From Pseudomonadota bacterium (lineage in GTDB: Bacteria > Pseudomonadota > Alphaproteobacteria > Caulobacterales > Caulobacteraceae): DNA of 29,811 nucleotides. The position numbers were made by a program, and so were the translations under genes. The stretch spans positions 1 through 29,811 of the forward strand of contig JAEYWU010000128.1 in assembly GCA_023428785.1 (NCBI GenBank). Direction: 5' to 3'. Of the stretch, positions 1 through 6,995 are shown piece by piece. Under the pieces are notes generated by a model, which saw nothing but the letters and a program-made list of their open reading frames with translations, ran no database searches and was not told where the DNA came from. Position 1 is the stretch's first letter, and each line of letters begins with the position of its first letter.

Positions 1-1
1 C

Positions 2-39
2 GGGGGCCGCGGGCCCGGGGCCCCCCGCCCCTTCTTTTT
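2..39 (+). terminator. possible terminator of an upstream gene
   Basis: A 7-bp all-GC stem (positions 2-8 pair with 19-25) is followed after six bases by a T-rich run at 32-39. It could end a gene lying left of the window. The gap between stem and T-run is longer than usual, so this is tentative. Confidence 0.3.
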
Positions 40-42
40 GCC

Positions 43-60
43 ATTGACACCGGTGTCAAT
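43..60. promoter_or_regulatory. perfect 18-bp palindromic operator before the KDG operon
   Basis: ATTGACACCGGTGTCAAT equals its own reverse complement over all 18 bases. A central CCGG with A/T-richer flanks is typical of LacI-family operators, and such regulators often control sugar and uronate operons in alphaproteobacteria (family knowledge). The palindrome contains TTGACA (44-49), which could be a -35 element, so a bound repressor would block RNA polymerase; no convincing -10 follows. It lies about 70 bases before the first start codon. The regulator is not encoded in this window. Confidence 0.7.
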
Positions 61-128
61 TGCGACGAGTGGGTAGGGGGCAAGAGGCGCGCCTCATCGG
101 ACAGCGCCCAAAACATGGGAGGCCCGAG

Positions 129-809
129 GTGCCGATCGACCGGCTTGATGTGCTCAAGGCGCTGGAAACCCAGGGCGTGGTCCCTGTCTTCTCGCATCCC
201 GATCCCGAGATCAGCCTTCAGGTGATCGAGGCCTGCGCGCGCGGCGGCGCCCCGTGCGTGGAGTTCACCAACCGCGGCGACTTCATGTTCCAGACCTTCT
301 CGGAGGTCTCGCGCGAGCTGATCAGCCGCAAATCCAGCGTAATCCTCGGCGTCGGCTCTGTGCTCGATGCGCCCACGGCGGCCCTCTACATCTCGGCGGC
401 GGCCCGCTTCATCGTTGGCCCCGTACTGGACCCCGAGACCGCACGTCTGTGCAACAAGCGCATGGTCGCCTATTCGCCCGGCTGTGGCTCGGCCACCGAG
501 ATCATGCAGGCTCAGGAACTGGGCGCCGATCTGGTCAAGGTCTTCCCCGGCGAGAGCGTGGGCGGCCCGACCTTCGTCAAGAACGTGCTGGGCCCCATGC
601 CCTGGACCAAGATAATGCCGACGGGCGGCGTCGATCCGACCCGCGAGAGCCTGGAAGAGTGGTTCAAGGCCGGTATCCGTGCCTGCGGCATCGGCTCCAA
701 GCTGATCACCGCCCAGCGGGTCAAGGACCGCGACTGGGCTGGCATCGAACAGGCCGTCCGCGAGACGGTCGAGACCATCGCCGACATCCGCAAGGGACTG
801 GGCAAATGA
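129..809 (+). CDS. eda: KDPG / 4-hydroxy-2-oxoglutarate aldolase
   Basis: Class I aldolase that splits 2-keto-3-deoxy-6-phosphogluconate into pyruvate and glyceraldehyde-3-phosphate in the cytoplasm. From the GTG at 129 it has 226 residues, normal for the family. The Schiff-base lysine is Lys137 in LVKVFPGE and the proton-relay glutamate is Glu45 in CVEFTNR, matching E. coli Glu45/Lys133. The phosphate-binding PTGGV motif follows. The GTG is preferred over an upstream TTG at 60 because GGGAGG lies 6 nt before it and the TTG would overlap the operator. Its stop overlaps the kinase start (ATGA), so the two are translationally coupled. The adjacent KDG kinase supports a role in uronate or Entner-Doudoroff type catabolism. 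Confidence 0.93.
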   Translation: MPIDRLDVLKALETQGVVPVFSHPDPEISLQVIEACARGGAPCVEFTNRGDFMFQTFSEVSRELISRKSSVILGVGSVLDAPTAALYISAAARFIVGPVLDPETARLCNKRMVAYSPGCGSATEIMQAQELGADLVKVFPGESVGGPTFVKNVLGPMPWTKIMPTGGVDPTRESLEEWFKAGIRACGIGSKLITAQRVKDRDWAGIEQAVRETVETIADIRKGLGK

Positions 810-1912
810 GCGACTTCAAACTCGATATCCGTCCGGCCTCGGACACGGCCTTCGACCTCTGCTCGTTCGGCGAGGTCATGCTGCGCTTCGACCCCGGCTT
901 CGGCCGCGTGCGCAACGCGCGCACCTTCAACGTCTGGGAGGGGGGCGGCGAATACAATGTGGCCCGCGCCTTTCGTAAGTGCTGGGGCAAGCGCTCCACC
1001 ATCGTCACGGCCCTGCCAAAGAACGACCTCGGCTGGCTGGTCGAGGACCTGATGATGCAGGGCGGCGTGGACCAGTCTCACGTCACCTGGCGCGACTTCG
1101 ACGGCTTGGGCCGCAACACCCGCGTGGGTCTGAATTTCACCGAAAAGGGCTTCGGCGCCCGCGCCGCCCTCGGCTGCTCGGACCGGGGCCACTCTGCCGC
1201 CAGCCAGATCGTGCCGGGCGAGACCGACTGGGACGAACTGTTCGGCAAGCAGGGCGTCCGCTGGCTCCACACCGGCGGCATCTTCGCGGCCCTGTCGGAA
1301 GGCACCGCCCAGGCAGTCATCGAGGCGGTCAAGGCCGCCCGCAAGCACGGCGTCATCGTCTCCTATGACCTGAACTACCGCGCCAGCCTCTGGAAGAGCC
1401 AGGGCGGCAAGCCCGCGGCCCAGAAGGTCAACCGGGAGATCGCCCAGTACGTCGACGTCATGATCGGCAACGAGGAGGACTTCACCGCCTGCCTCGGCTT
1501 CGAGGTCGAGGGCCTGGACGAGCACATCTCCGAGATCGACCCGACCAACTTCAAGAAGATGATCGAGACCGCCTGCAAGGAGTTCCCGAACTTCAAGGTG
1601 GCGGCCACGACCCTGCGCAACGCCAAGACCGCCTCGATCAACGACTGGTCCGCCATCGTCTGGGCGGGCGGCCAGTTCTATAACTCGATCGAACGCGAGA
1701 ACCTGGAGATCTACGACCGCGTCGGCGGCGGCGACGGCTTTGCATCCGGCTTGATCTACGCCTTCATGGAGGGCCTCGGTCCCCAGGCCGCGGTCGACTA
1801 CGGCGCCGCCCACGGGGCGCTGGCCATGACGACGCCGGGCGACACCTCCATGGTCCGCAAGGAAGAGGTCGAGGCCATCATCAAGGGCAAGGGCGCCCGG
1901 GTCATCCGATAG
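806..1912 (+). CDS. kdgK: 2-keto-3-deoxygluconate kinase (PfkB family)
   Basis: Ribokinase/PfkB-type sugar kinase of 368 residues, inferred to phosphorylate KDG to KDPG, the substrate of the preceding aldolase. The N-terminal substrate region has FGEVMLRFDPG and WEGGGEYNVARAF; the C-terminal signature is DRVGGGDGFASG with catalytic base Asp310. GGGD replaces the commoner GAGD, as I recall from some other KDG kinases, so this is not a sign of inactivity. It is about 60 residues longer than E. coli KdgK, with insertions in the central part. The ATG overlaps the aldolase stop. Substrate assignment rests on family resemblance plus the eda neighbour; another ketose or ketoacid is possible. Confidence 0.88.
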   Translation: MSDFKLDIRPASDTAFDLCSFGEVMLRFDPGFGRVRNARTFNVWEGGGEYNVARAFRKCWGKRSTIVTALPKNDLGWLVEDLMMQGGVDQSHVTWRDFDGLGRNTRVGLNFTEKGFGARAALGCSDRGHSAASQIVPGETDWDELFGKQGVRWLHTGGIFAALSEGTAQAVIEAVKAARKHGVIVSYDLNYRASLWKSQGGKPAAQKVNREIAQYVDVMIGNEEDFTACLGFEVEGLDEHISEIDPTNFKKMIETACKEFPNFKVAATTLRNAKTASINDWSAIVWAGGQFYNSIERENLEIYDRVGGGDGFASGLIYAFMEGLGPQAAVDYGAAHGALAMTTPGDTSMVRKEEVEAIIKGKGARVIR

Positions 1913-1921
1913 GAGAGGGCG

Positions 1922-2899
1922 ATGCGGCTGGATCGGCGCGGACTGCTTCTCGGCACGGCGGGCCTCGCCGCCGCGAGCGCCGCGCGGGCGCAGACCCTCG
2001 CCCCGCCTGATCCGACGGAGATTATCCGCCTGTGGCCGGATGAGGCGCCGGGCGCCAACGCCACCACGCGCGCGCTCGTCCCCGAGATCCCCGAACGCTC
2101 GACGGACCCCAGCTTCCACGACCGCTTCGCCCGCTACACCACCGAGCCGCTGATGCACGTCATGCGGCCGGCCCGCCCGAACGGCGCCAGCCTGCTGCTC
2201 ATCCCCGGCGGCGGCTACCGCTGGGCGGTGGTGGACAAGGAGGGCATGGACTGCGCCCGCGTCTTCGCCGAGGCCGGGATCACCTGTTTCATCCTGCGGT
2301 ACCGCCTGCCGGGCGACGGCTGGGACGCCGGCCCCGAGGCCCCGCTCCAGGACGCCCAACGCGCCATGCGGCTGATCCGGGCGGGCGCGCCCGGCTGGGG
2401 CCTCGATCCGTCTCGCGTGGGCGTGCTGGGCGCATCGGCCGGCGGCCATCTGGCCGGCATGCTGTCCTGCCGCTTCGACGAGGCGACCTATGACCCTGTC
2501 GATCTGGCCGACGCGGCGACCGCGCGGCCCGACATCTCGATCCTGCTCTATCCGGTAACGACCATGGCCGCGCCCCATCTGCATCAGGGCTCGCGCGACT
2601 ATCTGTTGGGCGGCGACCCGTCGCCCGAGCGGATCGAGGCCTACGGCCTGCAGAACCGCATCACCCCCCAGACGCCGCCGACCTGGCTGCTCCACGCCAT
2701 GGACGACGAGGCCGTGCCGCCCGAGAACGGCATGATGCTCCACGCCGCCCTGCGCGAGGCGGGCGTTCCGGTCGAGGCCCACTTCTTCCAGGAGGGCGGC
2801 CACGGCTTCGGCATCCGCCTGATCCAGGGCAAGCCCGCCGCCGTCTGGCCACAGCTCGCCATGGCCTGGGGCCACAGGAACGGATGGCTCACCGCATGA
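1922..2899 (+). CDS. exported alpha/beta hydrolase (acetyl/feruloyl xylan esterase-like)
   Basis: Secreted serine esterase of 325 residues. The N-terminus (DRRGLLLGTAGLAAASAARAQ region, residues 4-24) is a signal peptide with an RR that may direct it to Tat. Oxyanion-hole motif LIPGGGYRW is at residues 93-101, nucleophile Ser172 in GASAGG, acid Asp262 in the DDEAVPPEN stretch, and His294 in GGHGFG. The architecture resembles esterases that remove acetyl or feruloyl groups from hemicellulose or pectin. It starts 9 nt after kdgK behind AGGAG and its stop overlaps the next gene's ATG. The context suggests deesterification of the glycan whose uronate units feed KDG catabolism. Exact substrate unknown. 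Confidence 0.82.
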   Translation: MRLDRRGLLLGTAGLAAASAARAQTLAPPDPTEIIRLWPDEAPGANATTRALVPEIPERSTDPSFHDRFARYTTEPLMHVMRPARPNGASLLLIPGGGYRWAVVDKEGMDCARVFAEAGITCFILRYRLPGDGWDAGPEAPLQDAQRAMRLIRAGAPGWGLDPSRVGVLGASAGGHLAGMLSCRFDEATYDPVDLADAATARPDISILLYPVTTMAAPHLHQGSRDYLLGGDPSPERIEAYGLQNRITPQTPPTWLLHAMDDEAVPPENGMMLHAALREAGVPVEAHFFQEGGHGFGIRLIQGKPAAVWPQLAMAWGHRNGWLTA

Positions 2900-4458
2900 T
2901 CGACCGACGCACGCTCATCACCGCCACGGCGGCCCTCGCCGGCGTCGCCGCGGCATCCGGCGCCCATTCGCAATCCCGGCCCGTCGCTATGACCCGCCAC
3001 GGCCCTGTGCGCGGCGCGCATACAGATGGCGTTGCGGTCTTCAAGGGCGTCCGCTACGGCCAAGACACCGGCCCGCGGCGCTTCCAGCCGCCCATCGCGC
3101 CCGAGGCGTGGGCCGACCCCGTCGACGCCCTCGACTACGGCCCCGCCTGTCCCCAGCGCGGCGACGAGCCAAACCAGAGCGAAGACTGCCTCTTCCTCAA
3201 TGTCTGGACGCCCGCGATCGACTCCGCCCGACGCCCGGTCATGGTCTATATCCACGGTGGCGCCTACTCGACCGGCTCGGGCTCCTCGCCCCTCTATGAC
3301 GGCACGCGGCTGGCCCGCGACGAGGACGTGGTCGTCGTCACCCTCAACCACCGCCTCGGTCCGCTCGGCTACGCATACCTCGCGCGCCTGCCGGGCCAGC
3401 CCTTCCCGGACTCCGGAGCGGCCGGCCAGTTGGATATCATCCTGGCGCTGGAGTGGGTGAGGGACTCGATCGCGGCGTTCGGCGGCGACCCCTCGCGCAT
3501 CATGGTCTTCGGCCAGTCCGGCGGCGGCGCCAAGATCGCCAGCCTCATGGCTACGCCCACGGCCGCCGGCCTGTTCCACGCCGCCGCCACCATGAGCGGC
3601 CAGCAGGTGACCTTCTCGGGCCCCATCAACGCCACCCGCCGTGCCGAGGCCTGGCTCGAGGCCCTGGGCCTGACGCCCGACCGCGCCCCCGAGGCCGCGA
3701 CCCTGCCGGTCGAACAGTTGCTCGCCGCCAATCCGCGCGACCCGGTCCTCGGCTACGGCTCCCTCTATTTCGGCCCGGTGCTGGATGGCCGGACCCATCC
3801 GCGCCACCCCTTCTATCCCGACGCCCCCGACCAGTCGGCGGGCATCCCGATGATCATCGGCAACACCCACGACGAGACCCGCGCCTTCAACGCCGCCGAC
3901 GCCTCGCTGTGGAGCCTGACCTGGGAAGATCTCCCCGCGCGCCTGTCGCCGGACCAGCTCCGCATCGACGTCGCGCCCGAGGCCGTCATCGCCGAATACC
4001 GGCGCCTCTATCCCGCCTACACCCCGACCGAGGTCTTCTTTGCGGCCACCACCGCCGGCCGCTCCTGGCGCGCCGCCATCATCGAGGCCGAGGAACGCGC
4101 CCGGCAGGGCTCGCCCGCCTTCGTCTATCAGCTCGACTGGGCCTCATCCCACGACAACGGCCGCCTCGGCGCCCCGCACACCAGCGACATCCGCCTCGTC
4201 TTCAAGACCCTGGAAGAGGGCCCCTGGCCCGCTGTTGGCCCCGGCGCCACGGAGGTCTCCAACGCCCTCTCGGCCGCCTTCGCCGCGCTCGCCCGCACCG
4301 GCTCCCCGAACCACGCCGGACTGCCCGCGTGGGAGCCCTACGACCTCGCCCGCCGCCAGACGATGATCATCGACCACCCGCCCCGGATGGAAGACGATCC
4401 GCGCGGCGCCGAGCGGCGGTTCTTTGCGGCGATCCCATACACGCAGCCGGGGACGTAG
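2896..4458 (+). CDS. exported type-B carboxylesterase
   Basis: 520-residue serine esterase of the carboxylesterase type-B (COesterase) family. Signal peptide: residues 1-26, with DRR near the start and AHSQ at the end. The SEDCLFLNVWTP signature is near residues 95-106, the oxyanion loop YIHGGAY at 118-124, nucleophile Ser208 in GQSGGG (family norm GESAGG), acid Glu327 in GNTHDET and His428 in GAPHTSDI. I chose the ATG at 2896 because it forms an ATGA overlap with the previous stop and gives a clean signal peptide; an in-frame ATG at 2884 would add MAHR. It is the last gene of the KDG operon. It probably hydrolyses ester side groups or small esters outside the cytoplasm. Confidence 0.87.
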   Translation: MIDRRTLITATAALAGVAAASGAHSQSRPVAMTRHGPVRGAHTDGVAVFKGVRYGQDTGPRRFQPPIAPEAWADPVDALDYGPACPQRGDEPNQSEDCLFLNVWTPAIDSARRPVMVYIHGGAYSTGSGSSPLYDGTRLARDEDVVVVTLNHRLGPLGYAYLARLPGQPFPDSGAAGQLDIILALEWVRDSIAAFGGDPSRIMVFGQSGGGAKIASLMATPTAAGLFHAAATMSGQQVTFSGPINATRRAEAWLEALGLTPDRAPEAATLPVEQLLAANPRDPVLGYGSLYFGPVLDGRTHPRHPFYPDAPDQSAGIPMIIGNTHDETRAFNAADASLWSLTWEDLPARLSPDQLRIDVAPEAVIAEYRRLYPAYTPTEVFFAATTAGRSWRAAIIEAEERARQGSPAFVYQLDWASSHDNGRLGAPHTSDIRLVFKTLEEGPWPAVGPGATEVSNALSAAFAALARTGSPNHAGLPAWEPYDLARRQTMIIDHPPRMEDDPRGAERRFFAAIPYTQPGT

Positions 4459-4477
4459 CACCGACCCAGGGCATGAT

Positions 4478-4501
4478 GCTCCAGTTGCCCCGGTCTGGAG
4501 C
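4478..4501. terminator. hairpin between convergent genes
   Basis: GCTCCAG (4478-4484) pairs perfectly with CTGGAGC (4495-4501) around a 10-nt loop, in the 88-nt gap between the convergent esterase and chemoreceptor genes. No T-run follows on either strand, so it is at best a weak or Rho-assisted end. Confidence 0.25.
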
Positions 4502-4546
4502 TTGGGCCGGACGGCAAGAGGGCCAGACGGAAACTGGCGCGGAACG

Positions 4547-6142
4547 TCAGGCGGCCAGAGCGCTCTGTCTGGGCGACGCGGCCGGCAGGCGGAAGCCGCT
4601 GATCAGGGCGCCGAGCCGTTCCGCTTCACGGTTCAGGACGGCGACGGCGTCATTGGTCTCGTCGACCACGGCGCCGTTCTCCTGAACGGTGCGATCGATC
4701 ATCGATACGGCGGTATTGACCTGTCCGAGACCCTCGCTCTGTTCGGCGCAGGCGCGGGAGATTTCCCGGATCAGGTCGTTGATCTCGGTGAAACGCTCGA
4801 CCATGCCGCCGATCGTCGTGCCGGTCTGGCCGACCATGGCGACCCCGTTGCCCACCTGGCGGCCGGACTCCTGGATCAGCGTGCGGATCTCTTTCGCTGC
4901 GTCGGCAGAGCGCTGGGCCAGGGCGCGCACCTCCGAGGCCACAACGGCGAAACCACGACCGGCCTCGCCTGCGCGAGCCGCCTCGACACCGGCATTCAGG
5001 GCCAGCAGGTTGGTCTGGAAGGCGATCTCGTCGATCACGCCGATGATCTGGCCGATCTCGCGCGAGGAGCTGTCGATCTCGCCCATCGCTGTGACCGCCG
5101 AATTCACCACCTCGACCGAGGTCTCGATGTGGGTGCGGGCCTGCGCGCTGACGTCGGCGACGCGGTCAGCGCCGGCGGCGGTCGAGCCGGCGGTGGCGGT
5201 GATTTCCTCGAGGGCGGCCGCGGCCTCTTCCAGACTGGCGGCCTGGCGCATGGTCCGTTGGGCCAGCTGGCTGGCGGCCTCGGCGAGCTGGTCGCTCTGG
5301 CCGCGGATTCCGTTGGTGACGCCAGAGATGGCGGCCATAGACCCGGCCAGACGCTCGACTGCGGCATTGAAATCATCGCGCAGCAGGCGATAGGTCTCCG
5401 GGAAGTCCGGCCCGATGCGAGCGGTCAGATCGCCGTCGGCCAGACGGGCCAGACCCTCGCCCAGAGAGGTTACGGCGATCTGCTGTTTGCGGGCGTTGTG
5501 CTCCCGTTCGGCCAGACTCTCCTGTTCCATCCGGTGCTGCGTCGCCTCGCTCTCGCGGGCAAGCCTGTCGGCCAGATCGGCGGCGTCCCGGGCCGCGGTG
5601 GTTTCGGCCATGGTCTGCTCGACGCGGGCGAACATGGTCGAAACGCTGTTGGTGACCATGACCAGCACGACGGTTTCGACGATCAGGATCACGGCATGGA
5701 GCACGACGCGGGCGAAGTCGCCGCCGCCGGGGAAGACCACGGCGGGGAGGATGAAGTTGAGGGCAAGGTGATGCAGGGCCACGGCCGCTGCGCCGGCGGC
5801 GATCACGCGCCAGTCGCTGAACACGACCAGCACCGCGAGCGCGGCGAAGTAGGTCATGTGCATGTCGATCTGCCAGCTGTGGCCGGCCAGGGCGCCGACC
5901 ATGAGCGAGACCTGGGCCATGAGGACGACGCCCAGACCCATCTGCGCCGCGACCATGCCCCGACCGATCTTCCACAGCGCCGCAGCGGCGGCGGCGAGGG
6001 CAATGGCGCTGATCAGCGGTCCGACAAAGGCTTCGCCGGCCAGAATGCGCGCCCCGGCGACCAGAGGCGCCATCACCGCGATGAGGACGATCAGGACTGT
6101 GCCGCCCAGGCGGCGCTGGGCATCGAGGGTATCAAGCGACAT
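4547..6142 (-). CDS. methyl-accepting chemotaxis protein with multi-pass membrane sensor
   Basis: 531-residue chemoreceptor. About six hydrophobic segments fill residues 13-168, instead of the usual two helices around a periplasmic domain. His95 (DMHMTYF), His124-His125 (LHHLALNF) and His149 lie in or beside them. A helical linker and HAMP-like region (LARLADGDLTARI) follow, then the MA signalling domain with the conserved hairpin tip IDEIAFQTNLLALNAGVEA, which contacts CheA/CheW. There is no C-terminal CheR/CheB pentapeptide; it ends SALAA. Start at 6142 is set by GGAGG 6 nt upstream; a longer frame to 6547 is ignored. It overlaps the small exported gene by 11 nt, so the two are probably one operon. 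The ligand is unknown; an intramembrane redox, metal or heme signal is speculation from the histidines. Confidence 0.9.
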   Translation of the reverse strand: MSLDTLDAQRRLGGTVLIVLIAVMAPLVAGARILAGEAFVGPLISAIALAAAAAALWKIGRGMVAAQMGLGVVLMAQVSLMVGALAGHSWQIDMHMTYFAALAVLVVFSDWRVIAAGAAAVALHHLALNFILPAVVFPGGGDFARVVLHAVILIVETVVLVMVTNSVSTMFARVEQTMAETTAARDAADLADRLARESEATQHRMEQESLAEREHNARKQQIAVTSLGEGLARLADGDLTARIGPDFPETYRLLRDDFNAAVERLAGSMAAISGVTNGIRGQSDQLAEAASQLAQRTMRQAASLEEAAAALEEITATAGSTAAGADRVADVSAQARTHIETSVEVVNSAVTAMGEIDSSSREIGQIIGVIDEIAFQTNLLALNAGVEAARAGEAGRGFAVVASEVRALAQRSADAAKEIRTLIQESGRQVGNGVAMVGQTGTTIGGMVERFTEINDLIREISRACAEQSEGLGQVNTAVSMIDRTVQENGAVVDETNDAVAVLNREAERLGALISGFRLPAASPRQSALAA

Positions 6143-6470
6143 CGTTGCCTCCAGAAGCCGATCCGCACCAGCGTGCGAGAGAGCCGTCGAGAATGAGCCA
6201 CGCGCCGCTTTGGCCGAGCGCCTTGCGTTCAGCCGGGGAGCGGGGCCGGACCAGAAGGATGAAGGGGGCCGCGCCCTGACCCATGACCGGCGCGGCCGCC
6301 GCGGCATGGGTGAAGACGTCCGTTGGATCACGCCACGGCGCATAGACGGCGGCGACCACGCTGTCGTCGCGGGGGTTCGCAGCAGTGTTGGTTGCGGCCG
6401 CGAACAAGCAAGCGGTTGCGACCAGCGCTCCCACCGAAAACAACCTGAAAGGAGAGCTGACGCGCGCCAC
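6132..6470 (-). CDS. small exported protein of unknown function
   Basis: 112 residues from a GTG with GAAGG just upstream. Residues 10-32 are a hydrophobic signal sequence (VGALVATACLFAAA). Cys21 lies inside it, but the lipobox is weak. The mature part reads as a compact domain: VVAAVYAPW, then a GQGAAPFILLVRP strand-like stretch, then GAWLILDGSLARWCG. I do not recognise a named family with certainty. Its last 11 nt overlap the chemoreceptor start, which argues that the gene is real and co-expressed. It could be a periplasmic partner of the receptor, or simply an operon mate. The chemoreceptor frame reads through the same DNA in a different phase, which is the main reason for caution. Confidence 0.62.
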   Translation of the reverse strand: MARVSSPFRLFSVGALVATACLFAAATNTAANPRDDSVVAAVYAPWRDPTDVFTHAAAAAPVMGQGAAPFILLVRPRSPAERKALGQSGAWLILDGSLARWCGSASGGNDVA

Positions 6471-6553
6471 GATACCTTCGTCCAGATACAGGGGCGACCC
6501 TTGCCTCTGTGCCGTCTAACGGAAGCTTGACCGCGCACTAGGGGCAATTCCTT

Positions 6554-6585
6554 ATCCGCCGGCCCTTGGTCGATAGCCGGCGGAT
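6554..6585. repeat. perfect 10-bp inverted repeat (hairpin)
   Basis: ATCCGCCGGC (6554-6563) and GCCGGCGGAT (6576-6585) are exact reverse complements around a 12-nt loop. No T-run follows on either strand, so a simple terminator is unlikely. It lies about 84 nt upstream of the small exported gene and could act as an operator, an mRNA structure or a dispersed palindrome. Confidence 0.6.
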
Positions 6586-6626
6586 CTGGTCCTTCGCCGG
6601 CAAGCTCCTTGGCTTCGCCTCATCGA

Positions 6627-6667
6627 CCCCTCATCCGACCCGCTTCGCCCGCAAGGGGAGAAGGGGG
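6627..6667. repeat. REP-like intergenic repeat remnant
   Basis: The stretch containing CTCATCCGACCCGCTTCGC and CAAGGGGAGAAGGG resembles a palindromic intergenic repeat that I recall as common in Caulobacterales and other alphaproteobacteria. The usual left arm (a CTTCTCCCC segment pairing with GGGGAGAAG) appears to be missing, so this copy looks degenerate. Identification is from memory. Confidence 0.45.
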
Positions 6668-6995
6668 CGGCGACAGTGGATTCCCACCACCAATCCTCGT
6701 GCACTTCCGCAGTGTAATCCCGCCATTCTCGCCCCGAATTCCCCGCCTGAATCCGTCGTTCATCCCCGTCCATCGGCCCGTGACTATGATCTTTGACGGG
6801 TCGCACTGAACATTCCGTGCGGACTTCGGGTCTTTGACATTGCAGTCTCCCGCGCGCCGCGCCTAAGCGGTCCCCCGAACCCCATCCAGAGGGCGCTGGC
6901 CCACCATACCCCAGCAGTGGAATTGGTGATTTTCGTCCACCGTCTACTTTTCCGGCCCATTGAACCGGTCGGAACAAATCCGGTACAGGGTCCCC

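Larger units (their letters stand above)
6471..6995. other. 525-nt intergenic region, no gene seen
   Basis: This divergent gap between the small exported gene and recQ has no frame with a credible start, RBS and protein-like composition. It holds an imperfect inverted repeat at 6488-6510 (ACAGGGGC, 7 nt, GCCTCTGT) in the leader of the minus-strand operon, a strong hairpin at 6554-6585, a REP-like remnant at 6627-6667, and two TCTTTGAC direct repeats (6788-6795 and 6831-6838). Promoters for both flanking genes must lie here but I cannot place them. Confidence 0.6.

Noticed and set aside
512..2875. Very long open frame on the minus strand over the KDG operon
   Set aside because: It is antisense to three solid genes; GC-rich codon bias creates such frames. 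The translation is Arg/Gly/Ala/Asp-rich with no domain.
6143..6547. N-terminal extension of the chemoreceptor frame up to 6547
   Set aside because: A GGAGG site and the first membrane helix place the start at 6142, and another gene fits this segment better.
6834..6865. Promoter suggested by TTGACA upstream of recQ
   Set aside because: No -10-like hexamer at 16-18 nt; the following DNA is GC-rich.
6962..6975. LexA (SOS) box before recQ: GAAC...GAAC
   Set aside because: The two GAAC half-sites are 6 nt apart; the alphaproteobacterial LexA box needs 7.
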